Positions 12,826-24,800 of a stretch of DNA of 64,000 bases are shown here, piece by piece. This DNA is from Siderastrea siderea (lineage: Eukaryota > Cnidaria > Anthozoa > Scleractinia > Rhizangiidae). Location: positions 62,386,899 through 62,450,898 of the forward strand of contig OZ034968.1 of NCBI GenBank assembly GCA_964030785.1. The letters are read 5' to 3'. Under the pieces are notes generated by a model that was given only the letters and a program-made list of their open reading frames with translations, made no database searches and was not told the origin of the DNA. Each line of letters starts with the position of its first letter. Positions within the stretch are counted from its first letter, which is position 1. The translations under genes and the position numbers were made by a program.

Positions 12826-14477
12826 CGTGTGTAGATAGCATATGTAAAATAGAATAAAAGGATAGCTCTCTAGTGAGGACATAGGACCTTTCTTGCTGTA
12901 AGTCTTAAGCAATAACCTCTCGGCAAAATAATATCTCACTGCTGGCTCCGTAAACTCTAATAAAATAATCTCAATATTTTCCTAATTTATATAATTTGGG
13001 GGAACGTTTTCAAGATTAAGGTCCTAGACTCATTGTTCTTAAGAATATATTATTAGCTTAGGCGAAATGACTCGATTTATACCAATTAAAAAACGCTAAA
13101 AAAGCAGCTTCCGGCTTACAGCCTCGTTTTCATGCTATAGGAAAAAGGGACTTATGTTGTAGGTCCTGTTTGGAGGTGTTCCCGTGCTTAGATCTTTAGA
13201 GACTTTTAGTATGTTCATGTATAGAGTATTTCTAACTGGTTAATGATTAGAAAGCTTCTTTTGCAATTAGTAACAGGTCCGACCACAAAATGCCTGAACT
13301 ACTTCTCAGTGTTGGAAATCCTGATGAAATATGTTCCATCTGGTGACTCTCTACAGGTGGCGCCCTTGAAATCGAGGTTTGCAAATTGTAAAGTGCTTTA
13401 ATTAATCAAGGGATTTAATTATTCAACAGTTATACGCTTGATTATCCTCTAAACGGTAAAAAGATAGGGACTTCTGCTATCGTCGGTTTTCTGTTGTTTA
13501 AATTTTTCTTGACACACTGACTTGCTCTCGTTTTTGAAATATAGGTAATACCGCGACGAAAACGATGATGTGAGTCCAACGTGTACATGTCATTTCCGAA
13601 ATTTTACTCCTGACTAGTACTGACTAGTACAAAGCTCACTTACAACTAATATCTGAGAATCAAAGGACATTGATTTTTTCGAAAAGTCTATGATCAAAAC
13701 CAAAAAATTTTGGATATAATTTTAAAAAGAGTAAAAATCTCTTTTATTTTTAAAGAGAAATAATTAACTTCACGTTCCCTTAATCACTTTTTGTTGATAA
13801 GTTACCAGCTGAGTGCTACGTTACACCCATGTTTTTTTTGTCAAAGAAATAATTATGCTAGTATTGTAATAGCTCTGTGGAAGAGATTTCGAAACGGATA
13901 CGCGACGCTTAAAAATTTTACTTTTGCGAGCAATCTCATAAACTAGGTTAATAAATTAGTCGTTTATGACAGCATCGCAAGTCAGAGTAGAGAGACAATT
14001 GAATAAAAAGCAAACCATTTTAGATAATAATATTAAATGGCAAAAATAAAAAAACGTACCCCCTCTTGAAATAACTAAGTGAAACTACAATCGCAAATAG
14101 TAAAAAAGATCGAGGCGATTCTTACCTTTCGGAAGACGTTTACCTTTCACTCCTAGCTGTTAACTTAAAATAAACGTCTTGACAGCGGACAATAAACAAT
14201 TATTGGACGAGGTTGAGCAAAATATCGTGATTTGTCAATGGCGAGCAGATCACTTATTTGCCGATGCCGAAGGCAGAGGCAAATAATTGATCTGCGAGAC
14301 AATGTGCACAAGACAACGGCTCATGCATTTAACCAGCACGCTTGTTTCACAATTATTTATTCCTATCCAAGTGGTGTAAGATGATATTAAGCGCGCGCAC
14401 ACTGCTTTCATTTCGTTCAAAACTTTAATATTCTGCAAAAAAAATACAAAATTAGTAAATTCCGCTTTCGCCAATAA
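12826..14477. other. No gene seen
   Basis: AT-rich DNA without recognisable coding sequence. A short tandem duplication (CTGACTAGTA twice) lies at about 13611-13630, and an inverted repeat (GCAGATCA..TTTGCC / GGCAAA..TGATCTGC) at 14245-14296. Confidence 0.5.
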
Positions 14478-14866
14478 TTAATTGCCACACTTTAATGGCT
14501 CGCTTGCCCGCGTTTGAGTTTGGGCTTTTCCTTCTCGTTTAGCTATGAAATTTCCGCTTGAAATACAGTGTTGGCTTCGGCGAAAGCGTGTCTTTGATGA
14601 TATCCATCTTTTGAGAGCTGAAAAACCGTTGGAGACCGAAATGTGTTCCCACAAGTGAAGCTTTCGTGTACAGTTCGCCATTCTTTTTCCTTGCTCCGGC
14701 GTAAAACGTTCTTAGAACAACTGCAAATTGTATCAAACCATGAATATGGTTTAACGTTCGACATAAGAAGCTCCTTCTCTTCGACTTTTCTCTCTTCTAA
14801 ATATTGTCGAAATATGTTTACAGCAACCTTAGTTACTTTCTTGGTATTATCGCTGTTTTTGTTCAA
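14478..14866 (-). pseudogene. Fragment of a DUF3504 / QRICH1-ZMYM-like protein
   Basis: Three overlapping minus-strand frames read consecutively as one protein: NTKKVTKVAVNIFRQYLEER (14800s), then FYAGARKKNGELYTKASL and FGLQRFFSSQK (14600s), then KREGKAQTQT (14500s). This is the N-terminal pattern of DUF3504-type proteins (QRICH1, ZMYM2, Crypton-derived genes). Two frameshifts and no C-terminal catalytic part, so it is dead. Confidence 0.6.
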
Positions 14867-17574
14867 TTAGACAATTAAGAACACTCTCTGTTAGCTCTAG
14901 AAATCTTGCCGCCGTGGTGGAGTTGAACTGGTGACTCTCAACTGCGCAGGAGCAGAATTATTCGCGGCAAAACAACTACGCACCGTAATGCGCATGAGCA
15001 GACAACTATTTGTAGGCAGTTATTTGCAGTGACGTAATGGTCTTTCGGCCAATTAAAATGCCGAATAAAACAACATGAATGATAACAACTGTTTTGCGTT
15101 TCAACGTTTTGAATTATTTAGAAGTAAAAGTTTCCTTGTATACTTGATTGGCTAAAAATAATATGGGGATAAGTGATAGGTATACGTTAAATAGGACTAA
15201 ATACTGTTTAATTTGGACATAATCAAGATGAGAAAAACTTCCATTTAACTTCTAACTTCCATTTAGACTGCAATTTAGCAATCACAGGAACATTTTTTAA
15301 TCTTATTATTTCCAAATTGAAGAAGCTTGTAATCCTTTTAACTATTTTGTGCTCTGGACCATGAGCTATGGAATTATAACCTCTGACCCCGGTCGGGATG
15401 AAGAGAGAGGTAATGCAGTTTGAGATCAGCCTCACAAAAACAAGAAGTTCCGCATCTACTGAAATTATCGCCCAGGGCGTTAATTCAAGGGTTCTTTGAT
15501 TCCTGGTCAGGTGTTCATTGTACTAGAGCTGAATAGGTCATTTTCATATAGGTCTTTATTTATTACAAAAACAGTAACAAGTCCCAACTCAAATGTTTGT
15601 AAATTGTGATGAAACAGTTAAATTGGTTTCTAAATATTGTTACGTTTTTTCGCGGTAAAAATAGTAATACGCGAGTTTTTCAGTGTGGCGTGAAGATACT
15701 TTGTACAGGTGACGCCCTCGAAAACCAGGTTTGCTATTGTGAGGTGAGTTATGAATTGAGACAGGCATAAATTCTCTATAGATGCTTGAATGGTCACTAA
15801 AATGAGAAAAGCTGAGGCCCTTTTCTTTGATCAGGAGTTTGAAACGGACTAGATGAAGAAATATTAAGCAGGTAGACGTCGCAATGAAAATGGTAATGCA
15901 ATAGTTTTCAGTGAATCCTCGTTAACCAACATGGGAAAAAAAAACGACCAGTATTGAAAAAGGGAACTTTAATAGTTACACTTGACAACATGAAATTCAA
16001 CATAAAACTACAATAAAATTAGTGAGTGTAACATATATCTTAGAACTAAGAACTATTTTTAAGCTCTCGTTACGACCACTCTTGTAAGCAACCAGCTCTC
16101 GTTACAACCAGCATTGTGAAACCCTGTTTGAATTGTCACTTAAACGGCTCTGCAAATAAATCCACCCAGAGATTTTGGTCTGTGCTTTTAGGGTTGAACC
16201 ACTAGATCATTGCAGATTATTGTGCCAGTTTCCACAAAACCAACACCTGTACGTTTTTAATACATCGTTATTCTTTTAAACAATGCACTTTTCACATAAC
16301 AAATGGCTAAAAAAAGAAATATAAAGACACAAGGTAACCAGGCAAGCTCTCTTCTGGAACCCGCAGGAAGCGAACAGGTCTTAAAAATACATGGAAGCGT
16401 CAGCTAAGAACTACGGTAAGCTTGGTTTAGTTGCAAAGCCCAGATTCGAGACAAGTAGCGGAGGACTTTAGAGGCACTTTGTTCCTCGGTAGGAACCAAG
16501 GCCCAGCTCCAGCAGTTACCAGCCCATCTCACGAGGCTACTTACAGGCCTAAAGTGGACATCACCTCTTAACCAAAGCTTAAAAACTCCAACAGTATTAA
16601 CCAGTAACAACGATGCAACATTATCCCACAAAGCCCAAGCCCCGTCGCTCTCGCGATCGTGCTATGGAAATCTCTGATTTCAGGCTAATTTTTAGACACT
16701 CAAATGCTAGAAATCCCGTCTTCCAGAGCGTGGATTAGATCAATTGATAAAGATCGATAATGTTCGGTGCAAACTATCAAGTTGTGGCCAATTGAGATGC
16801 AATGCGCTGGTAACACTGAGCTTCCTCCCTAGAGTAGGTCCTCATACCAAAGTAAGCACCTCATCTTTGGACTTACGAGTCGGAGGGTGGGGCAAAATTT
16901 TCATGCATTACTATGAATGATGCTTGTGAACATCCGAGCCCATTCTCGCCAAGCCGTCGTTTAATTTTTCGTTCAGGAGGAGAAAGTGGAGAGGGACGAA
17001 CAGTCACTATCTCTTCCATGAAATCATCGTCATTCTCTAACAAATGTCCACGCAGCACTAGGGGTCCAGGTAGCTGGTTTTCCCCTGAAATGAGAATCTC
17101 TAGAACGAAGTCTGGATTGCATGAGTAGGAAGCGCTGAAGCAATCTGATAATAAGTACGATGATACTCAGAAGAGCTAAGGGGTTAGTTGTAAATAAAAT
17201 GTGGTGCTACGTCAGTGAGGCAGTGAAACACAAAAATTTTTCAGGTGAGTTGATAAGGTAAATTGGCCACCATAAAGAGTCCCTTCGTCCGACAGAAATC
17301 GAGTGCAATAAGCAAGTGACTCCTAAATCAATTGTAATTAAATCCTTGACAAGTTACATTGTGCAGTGCAAAAAATAATAATTGTGCACGTACTTTTTCG
17401 AACGTCTTTTTCTTTTTTCGTCTTTCCTTTTTTTTTTTTTGAAGAGCCTTTTTGTCGGGGCGGTTTGAATACGTTTTTTCAGATCCGTTTTCTAAGTAAT
17501 TCAAAGTTAAGTCAAGTAGATGGTCAAACGCATCTTTCAGACCTTTTTGGTTCGAATAAATGTAGTCAAACGTG
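14867..17574. other. No clear gene
   Basis: Mostly AT-rich non-coding DNA. A minus-strand open stretch at 16873-17128 (RKIKRRLGENGLG and flanks) resembles sequence I associate with spurious ORFs in coral repeats; another lies at 16404-16631. Neither can be assigned. Confidence 0.45.
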
Positions 17575-17864
17575 TCTTGCAAACTTTTTAACGCTTTTTG
17601 AACGTGTTTTCCAGATGCTTTCTTTCCGAACGCATTTTTCTACACGCGTTTTTGAACACGTTTCTCTGGAGACGATTTTTTTTAATGAGCTTTCCAGGCC
17701 CCCAGATGAGTTTTTCTAAGTAAAGTGAAAAATTATGTCAAGTGAATGTGATCAAACGCGTCTCTCGGACTTTTTGGGAGATCGATCAAGGGACGGATCA
17801 TTAGAAAAGTTGTGGGGGGTGGGCAATTTTCGAGCTGCACGAATTTTTTTCGTTAACTTTTCCC

Positions 17865-18400
17865 TTGCAAAAAAGCAAAGACGAAGTCACGCAATTTATT
17901 GAACAAGCAAATAGTCACCATCCCACCATCAAGTTTACGGCTGAGGTATCTGACACAGATACTACTTTCCTTGACACGAGAGTTTACCAAGGCGAAAAAC
18001 TCGCAAACGAGTCTATATTGGACATAAAAACGCATTTCAACTCCTACGTTCAAAACTGCAGTTTCAAACTTTAAAACACATCTCAAGGGAAGAGGGTACC
18101 CCGAAACTCTGGTTTCAACAACCCTCCCTAAGATTTAATTTGAGGACAGAAAACTTGCCCTTCAACAAAGGCCACACAAAACACGCAAATCTTACCTTTT
18201 GTCACACATTATCGTCCATCAGTGCCTAATTTAAGGCAAATACTTATGCAAAACTGGCATTTAATTCAACAAAAACGTTTGCTTAACAAGATATTTAAGG
18301 ACCCCCGATGGTTTCATACAAAAGTGGCAGCTCCCTAAAAGACATACTCGTTCGAGCCAAACTGTGAACTGGTTAATACACGTGGATAGGAGTAATGTAG
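17865..18400 (+). mobile_element. Penelope-like retroelement fragment 1
   Basis: Opens with KSKDEVTQFIEQANSHHPTI and TTFLDTRVYQGEK, typical of the C-terminal side of the Penelope-like reverse transcriptase. It continues in shifted frames with FNKGHTKHANLTF and SSLKDILVRA-type motifs to about 18360. Several stops and shifts, no 5' RT core. Inactive. Confidence 0.7.
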
Positions 18401-19417
18401 GCCTGTCACCCCATTGTTAACACATTTCCCTTGTAGGAATAGTTTTTCCCTATGCAAGAACCTTTTTTTCTGGGCTACTTGCTGTGCATGAATTTATTTC
18501 TCTCAATTTTCCCTTGCATGAATTTTTTTAGTACTTCTCCTGCTTCCCCCCCCCCCCCTTAACTTTGCAAATGGTCCATCCCTAAATGTGGTCAAACGAG
18601 TCTTTAAAGCTATTTTTGGACACGTTTTTGAACGTGTTTTCCAGACGCGTATTTCGAACGCCTTTTTCCAGACACATTTTTCGAACGCGTTTTCCAGACG
18701 CATTTTCGAACACGTTTTTCAAATTCATTTTTAGACGCAGAAATGTGGTCACCCGCATCTTTGAAACTTTCTGGGATCGATTAAATGTGGTTTAATGTGA
18801 GGCTTTAAAACTTTTGTGGACGCGTTTTTGAACGTGTTTTCCAAAGGCCTTTTTTCGAAGCGTTTTACGGATGCGTTTTTGGAAGGCGATTTCTGGACGC
18901 GTTTTCCGCTTGCTTTTTGCAGACGCATTTTTCGTACACGTTGTTCAAATGCGTTTTTAGACGCGTTTAACTACATGCGTTTTTTGAACGCGTTTGGTCT
19001 AGCCGCGTCTCACTACATGCGTTTTCGAACGCATTTTTCTAGGTTTTTTCGCATCGAGATGTGTCGTTTTCATCATTTATTTGTTTTTCCTCTTGTTTAC
19101 TTTGTCCTTCTAGCCCCTTCTTTCTTTATAAAGTATAAAACTTAACAATGCCTCGGTGAATACCTGGTCTTTCCACCGCCAAGCGGTTAAACAGTTTTCA
19201 CCAGGCCCTTGTGTTTTACTAATTAAGGTTAGCCGAAAAACAGCACATGTCCAATGGGGATGTCCGTGGAGAACCTTCTAACATTGAGAATTTTTAGACT
19301 TCAGGTTCAGGCAACGAGTTACTCAGGTCAGAAATACAAAAACAGTCGAGGGTCACCGATTTACTCTGATTTTGGAGGGGATAGAATTAATTTTAATCTT
19401 CACCAGTCGGTAGAACT

Positions 19418-19666
19418 TTAACTCAATATGTTTCGACATCTGTTTCTTATCGACTGCGATGTCGCTTGTTCCTTTCTTCTCGACTGACTTTGCAGTTCGG
19501 TGACTCGTTGTTGTTCCCTTCTTAACCGCCCTTCTTGCCCTCGCAAGTCCCTATTTTGTTGTCTCAATGTGTTGACGTCTTGCTCGTTTCTTCTCAAATC
19601 ACTTTGTAGCTCAGTGACTCGTTGTTCGTGTTCTCTTCTGAACCGTTCGTCTTGTCGCTCTGACAT
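19418..19666 (-). CDS. Short coiled-coil ORF, unknown
   Basis: 82 codons, Arg/Glu/Gln-rich with a repeated RREQ(Q)RVTELQS unit, typical of a coiled coil. It starts with ATG, has no recognisable domain and sits between repeat blocks, so it may be an exon fragment carried by mobile DNA. Confidence 0.3.
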   Translation of the reverse strand: MSERQDERFRREHEQRVTELQSDLRRNEQDVNTLRQQNRDLRGQEGRLRREQQRVTELQSQSRRKEQATSQSIRNRCRNILS

Positions 19667-20264
19667 CGAGATGTGTCAACACCGCTTTAATAGTAATAAT
19701 ATTAAAGCGCTACCGTTGCTGCGATGTCATTAAGAATACTCTAGAGACTATTGTTGCACTCAGAAAGTTCCTTCGAGGTGTGATTTAGTTTTATCACACA
19801 TCGGTTACATATTCTAAGCAGGACGCCGTTAGACATTTGTATTTTTACCTTTGCTGAGGAAGGCAACAGTAGTGGCCGAAACGTCCATAACCATATTTTA
19901 GCCAGTGTCAACTTTTTAATTCTTTTTTTATCAAATTTTTAACATGCCTGGCTATACACCGAACATTTTTAATAATTAACATCTTTTGATATATTTTGGA
20001 TCGATTAAATGTGGTCAAACGCGTCTTTCAAACTTTTTGGGATGATTAAATGTGGTTAAATGAGCCTTCTCCGGACGGGTGTTTAAACATGTTTTGCAAA
20101 TGCATTTTTCGAACGCGTTTTTCTAGGTTTTCGCATCGGGATGTATAACACTTCTTCAATAATAATAACAACAATTATAATGGTGATATTAATAATAACA
20201 ATAATAATAGTAATAATAATGATAATTAACGTCCTGTAATATTTTTATAAACTATTTAAATCAA

Positions 20265-20950
20265 GTTTCTGCGCCTACATGCAGATGACACCACACAGTA
20301 TAATTCGAGCGCGTGCCCTGCAGTTGTCGGGTACACGCTGCAACAAGGACATTGAAAGCTTATCTGGAAGGTTTTCTGAGAATTTTCTTCAAGTCAATGG
20401 CTCCAAGACCCAGACAATTATTTTGGACAGATCACATAATGTCTATGGTCTTAAAGCTTTTGACAATGTCCTCGACGTCATAGACACTTTCGACCCTTGG
20501 GGTTTTATTTGACAAGATCTCAACTATGAAATCGTATATTAAAGAAACGCTTCGAAAGGTGTATGGGAAAATATCTGCGTTGCGACACACCATGTGCTTG
20601 GTACCTATTGATACTATTGATACATTAGTCATTATCTGCAAGGCTTTCATTCTGCCTCACCTTGAATACTATAGTCCCTTATTACAGGGAATTAGTTAGT
20701 TTTGCTTGCATCTTAAACGTTCAACGTCAGCGTTAGCGTTGCGCTTCAACTGTACAAACAGCTTTGTGGTCACACAGTCCTTAAAATTTCAACTCTTGGT
20801 ATTGCGACAAAATAATCAACAGAGTATATTGGTTGCATGCTTCGTTTCTCTTTACACCATACACCACACAAAATTCTTTCCCCTCCTCACCCTGACTCTC
20901 ATTCAGTTGTGTTCAACGCATTTATTGAGGAGATGAAGTTCAATGATAAT
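20265..20950 (+). mobile_element. Degenerate LINE reverse-transcriptase fragment
   Basis: Begins at the catalytic box read as HADDTTQYN (YADD in active elements), then DIESLSGRFSENFLQVNGSK and KAFDNVLDVIDT in a shared frame, then KVYGKISALRHT-like and LPHLEYYSPL-like motifs in other frames. This is the C-terminal half of a CR1/Jockey-like RT with frameshifts; an ordered but unreadable tail reaches about 20950. Confidence 0.7.
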
Positions 20951-21263
20951 TACTTTTAAATAAACAACATGTTTCATTTTCGAGTCGGTTCACTTAAGCA
21001 AGATTGTTGCATTCAACTAATCTCGCTGTTCAGCTTTAAAAACAGGTTGACAAACGTATTATTGAGAAGACTAAGTCCAATTATTTCTTTCGCCTAAGCA
21101 AATTTTGCTTGCTCATTCTGATTAAACCGCCTGCCGAACGTTGATCAAAAAGCCTTCTTTCTATCCTATCTTATTTTTAAGTGCAATTACAGGGTCACCT
21201 GTGCCTTGAAAAATTAAAGTTTAGCGATCTTTTTTTTTCTTACTTTCTTTCTTTCTTTCTTTC

Positions 21264-21286
21264 TTTATTTATTTATTTATTTATTC
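21264..21286 (-). promoter_or_regulatory. Candidate poly(A) signals
   Basis: The TTTATT array reads as overlapping AATAAA hexamers on the minus strand, 50-75 bases after the stop of the MACPF-pentraxin gene. It is also a simple repeat, so the match may be chance. Confidence 0.4.
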
Positions 21287-21338
21287 GTTCTATTATGTAT
21301 TCTTCTTCAGCACAACTGTTAATGTTGAACTATGTTCA

Positions 21339-21801
21339 CTACTCCTTCCTTGGACGTTTTCGCAAGTGGAACGTTTTTTTGGGTTGATCTTTAGCAGCTC
21401 CAGGAGTGGTCGATTTATTCGTGACTGGTGGTGCCATTGCCGGAGGAGATGTAATGGCCATGCACGTGGAGGGTTTTGAATACAACGCGTCCTTCGATGT
21501 GTCATACAATCCTGCCCACGACTTCACGTTACCCACACCTGCGTTGCACTTTTCAGATTGCATGGCTATTTCTTGGCTTGTGAGGACTTGATCCCATACA
21601 TTGACTTGCGAGAGCAGAAGTTTATTGGAAGATGTAGATTCATCATTTGGTCCCAAATACAAGCCCCAACTAGAAATGGCTCTGTAGGTATGACGTCCCG
21701 AGCTTCCTTTCTTTCCATCTACGTAGAAAGCCCAGGCAAATGTCGTGCTAGACCAGACATTGCACACATGATGCCATCTCTTGTCCAAGAGAACGGTAAG
21801 T
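21339..21801 (-). CDS. Exon 15: second half of pentraxin-like domain, tail and stop
   Basis: CTCGCAG acceptor, phase-2 join with exon 14. Contains HHVCNVWSST, close to the pentraxin signature HxC-x-[ST]-W-x-[ST], then FYVDGK, the VNVWDQVLTSQEI strand and GNVKSWAG, typical of pentraxin C-termini. It ends in a Pro/Thr then Lys/Arg-rich tail. The Ca-binding loop between LGPND and VNVW looks shorter than in classic pentraxins. Confidence 0.85.
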
Positions 21802-24800
21802 CTGCGAGTAAATAAGAAATTATAATAAGTGTAAAAAATACAGTCCAACCTTACAACTTAAAATGAACAGGAACAAGATTAGATAGATTAGATTGCTTAA
21901 GGCGCGCGGTATCACGTTACGAGGATGGAAAATAACAACCTCAGTAACCTTAACCTGCGTAGCTGGCGGAATTGTATTTGCTCTCGTAGTTTTGGCGGCG
22001 AAGCCGCCATTCTCATAAAGGGCGAAGCTCTTAGACTCCTAAGAACAAATTCTTCAGAAACCACTTTTGAAGAGAACATGGTAAATTTCAGAGCACGCTT
22101 GGTCGCAAGGGGCTACCCACGAAATCTGATAGATAAACACCTATCAGAAATAAACTTCACAGAAAGGAAGTCAGCGCTTAAACAGAACAAAAAAGGTACG
22201 AAAGATATTTTGCCTTTTGTCACACAATATGAACCAGCAGTGCCAAACATCAAACAAGTTTTAATGAAAAAATGGCACATCATAGATGAACAACCACTAC
22301 TCAAACAAATTTTCAAAGATCCACCTATCATATCTTTTAAGAAAGGAAAACCTTTAAAAAGATATGCTCGTTAGACCAAAAGTATAAAAGGTTCTCAAAT
22401 ATTTCACACCGGTAGAGACTGCGCGGCCTGTCACGCCTTGCTACCTCCTACCAAAACTTTGCGCGCGCGAACGATCCCGCCGGCTACGCAGGCTACAGCA
22501 ACCTTATTTAGTAATTTCGTCTTTATTTATTGTTCATAGGTTTTATTTCGAAACTTTATAACACTGAACTCTGAATCAATCACCTTACATCATGGTAGCC
22601 ACGCTTATATTGAACAAAGCGTCACGTTTCGTGTCAAGCGAAGTTGAAAATGCGCTTCAATGGATGAACTTGTCATGTAAGAGACAGTTACAGTGGTGCA
22701 TTGTTTTTTGCAAAATTGCAAATATGACATCTAAATTTCTTAAATGGGCAGAGATTTTCATAAGTACAAGTTGTAAAAAGGACGACATGACGGCCGAAAT
22801 AACGACGACTTGTAGGGGCTTCATGTCATGATCACTAAATTTTTTAAATAACTGGAATGCTTTGCCTGACAATGTACGAACACTTCAAAGAACAGGCCCC
22901 GGTTCCTGGAAAGGCGATTAGCGCTAATCGAGGGTTAAATCTCGCTAATCGAGGATAAAAATTTATCCCTCGGTTAGATTCTGTTCCTGAAAGCACGATT
23001 AGCGTTAATCTCGGGATAAACGGCGGGTTAAATTTAATCCACCTAGCGAGGTCGATTAACTCGCTAATCGGGGGAAAACCGTGATCAAAACAAACAAAAT
23101 GGCGGACTTATTGTTCCCATTAATTGTACCGCAAATGCGCGAAAGAAGGTTTCGTCAACAAGAATTTTCCCTTGACGAATTTTCTGACGAAGAACTTCGC
23201 TCCAGATATCGTTTTGGCAGCCAATCTATAGAATATTTAACAGAAATTATCGGAGATGACCTGCAGCGACCGACGAAGCGTAATCACGCAATCACTCCGA
23301 CACTGCAAATTCTTGTCGCCCTACGTTTTCTTGCCAGTGGGAGCTTCTTACAGGTCATTGGTGACACCTTTGGTCTTCCAAAGTCTACCGTTTTGAGAAT
23401 AGTGACGGATGTGACCCTGGCTCTTGCCCACAAGCAGAGTGAATTTATCGTGTGGCCGTCAGACCCGTCGAAATGCACGAAGTGAAGAGAGGTTTTTTCG
23501 ATAAAGGAGGCTTCCCGGAGTTGTTGGATGCATCGATGGGGACCCATGTCAGGATTCAGGGGCCAAACAGGAATGAAAATGATTTCGTCAATAGAAAGGG
23601 ATATCATTCGATAAACGTCCAAGCAGTGTGCAACCACAAAGGTAGGAAAACGAAGCGCCATTTAATGAGCTCCTGCTTCCATAGCTGCGAAATGTTAAAC
23701 AATAAATCGGCAACTATCAAGGTCTTCTCCAAAGCTTAAGTGGGAGAGCGGCATAATGCTGACCTTGCCACTGGCTGCTTGGATTTTTTGACTCATGAAA
23801 GGTCAGGGAAAACTTGTAGGCAAAAACACATAAAGGCGCACACACACACACACACAAAAAAAGACAACAAAAACACAATGCGGACCGCAGCGGAAACAGC
23901 GAAGTTGACTTATTTTTCTCGTCTGCAGGGGGTTGTTTTTTTGTCGTGCACGGGTTTGTTTTCGAAAGTCAGAGGTTGGTAATTGGTAAAAAATTATATA
24001 GCACGTTTTCTAAATTTAAATTTGCTGTATGTTTTTCCAGGGATGTTTACCAACATCGTAGCTAGATGGCCTGGAAGCACACATGTTAGTTTTGTGTTCA
24101 ATAACTCCCGAATTGGACAGAGGCTGGAAGCTCAGTCTTTCTCACTGGGAAAGGGTTTACTCCTGGGAGATAGTGGGTACCCTTGTAAGCCGTATCTGAT
24201 GACCCCCTACCTCAACCCAGCAACAGCGAAACAAGAAGCATACAACAAGGCCCATACAACTACCAGGGTGGCCATTGAACAAGCCTTTGGCTGGTGGAAA
24301 CGCAGGTTTCATGTGCTTCACTCTGAAGTACGGATGAAACCTGAAAAGACTTGCATTGTGATAGGTGCATGTGCTGTACTTCATAACATACAGAGAAATG
24401 AACCCATTGATTGTGATGCACGAGATGTCGATGACCAGCCAGACGTTGCTGCATATTGTGGCCCTGAAAATGGAAAGGCCATCAGAGACCATATATGTAA
24501 CACCCTTTTTTAAATTTCCCTTGATGCAGATTTAAAAAAAAAAGTTATCAGTAATTCATTATTGCCACCAAAATAAACAAGTATGCTTTCACCTAAGTAT
24601 GCCCACCCCTCCCCCCCCCTACCCCAACTTTCCCCCTTCCAGTCTGGGGCATTAGCATTTTGCAAAAGGAAAAAACTCAAATGATCAATGTGGGACAAAA
24701 GTGTCAAATTCTGGCTCATATGAAAGTATCTAAAGAATTGAGAAGTGCTTTCCCTAAGTAAAATTTCGTTGGTGGTTTGCACGGTGGCTATGGTGGGATT

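Larger units (their letters stand above)
17575..20150. repeat. Degenerate ACGCGTTTTT minisatellite blocks
   Basis: Three blocks (about 17575-17690, 18590-19060, 20065-20130) are built of variants of GACGCGTTTTTGAACGCGTTTTCC at roughly 20-26 base steps, often preceded by AAATGTGGTCAAACG. They create many ACGCG words in AT-rich DNA. ORFs through them (Phe/Arg/Thr-rich) reflect the repeat. Confidence 0.75.

Noticed and set aside
18586..19145. Two plus-strand ORFs rich in Phe, Arg and Thr
   Set aside because: They follow the ACGCGTTTTT repeat, with no other sign of coding.
21406..21815. Plus-strand ORFs over exon 15
   Set aside because: Antisense to the pentraxin exon.
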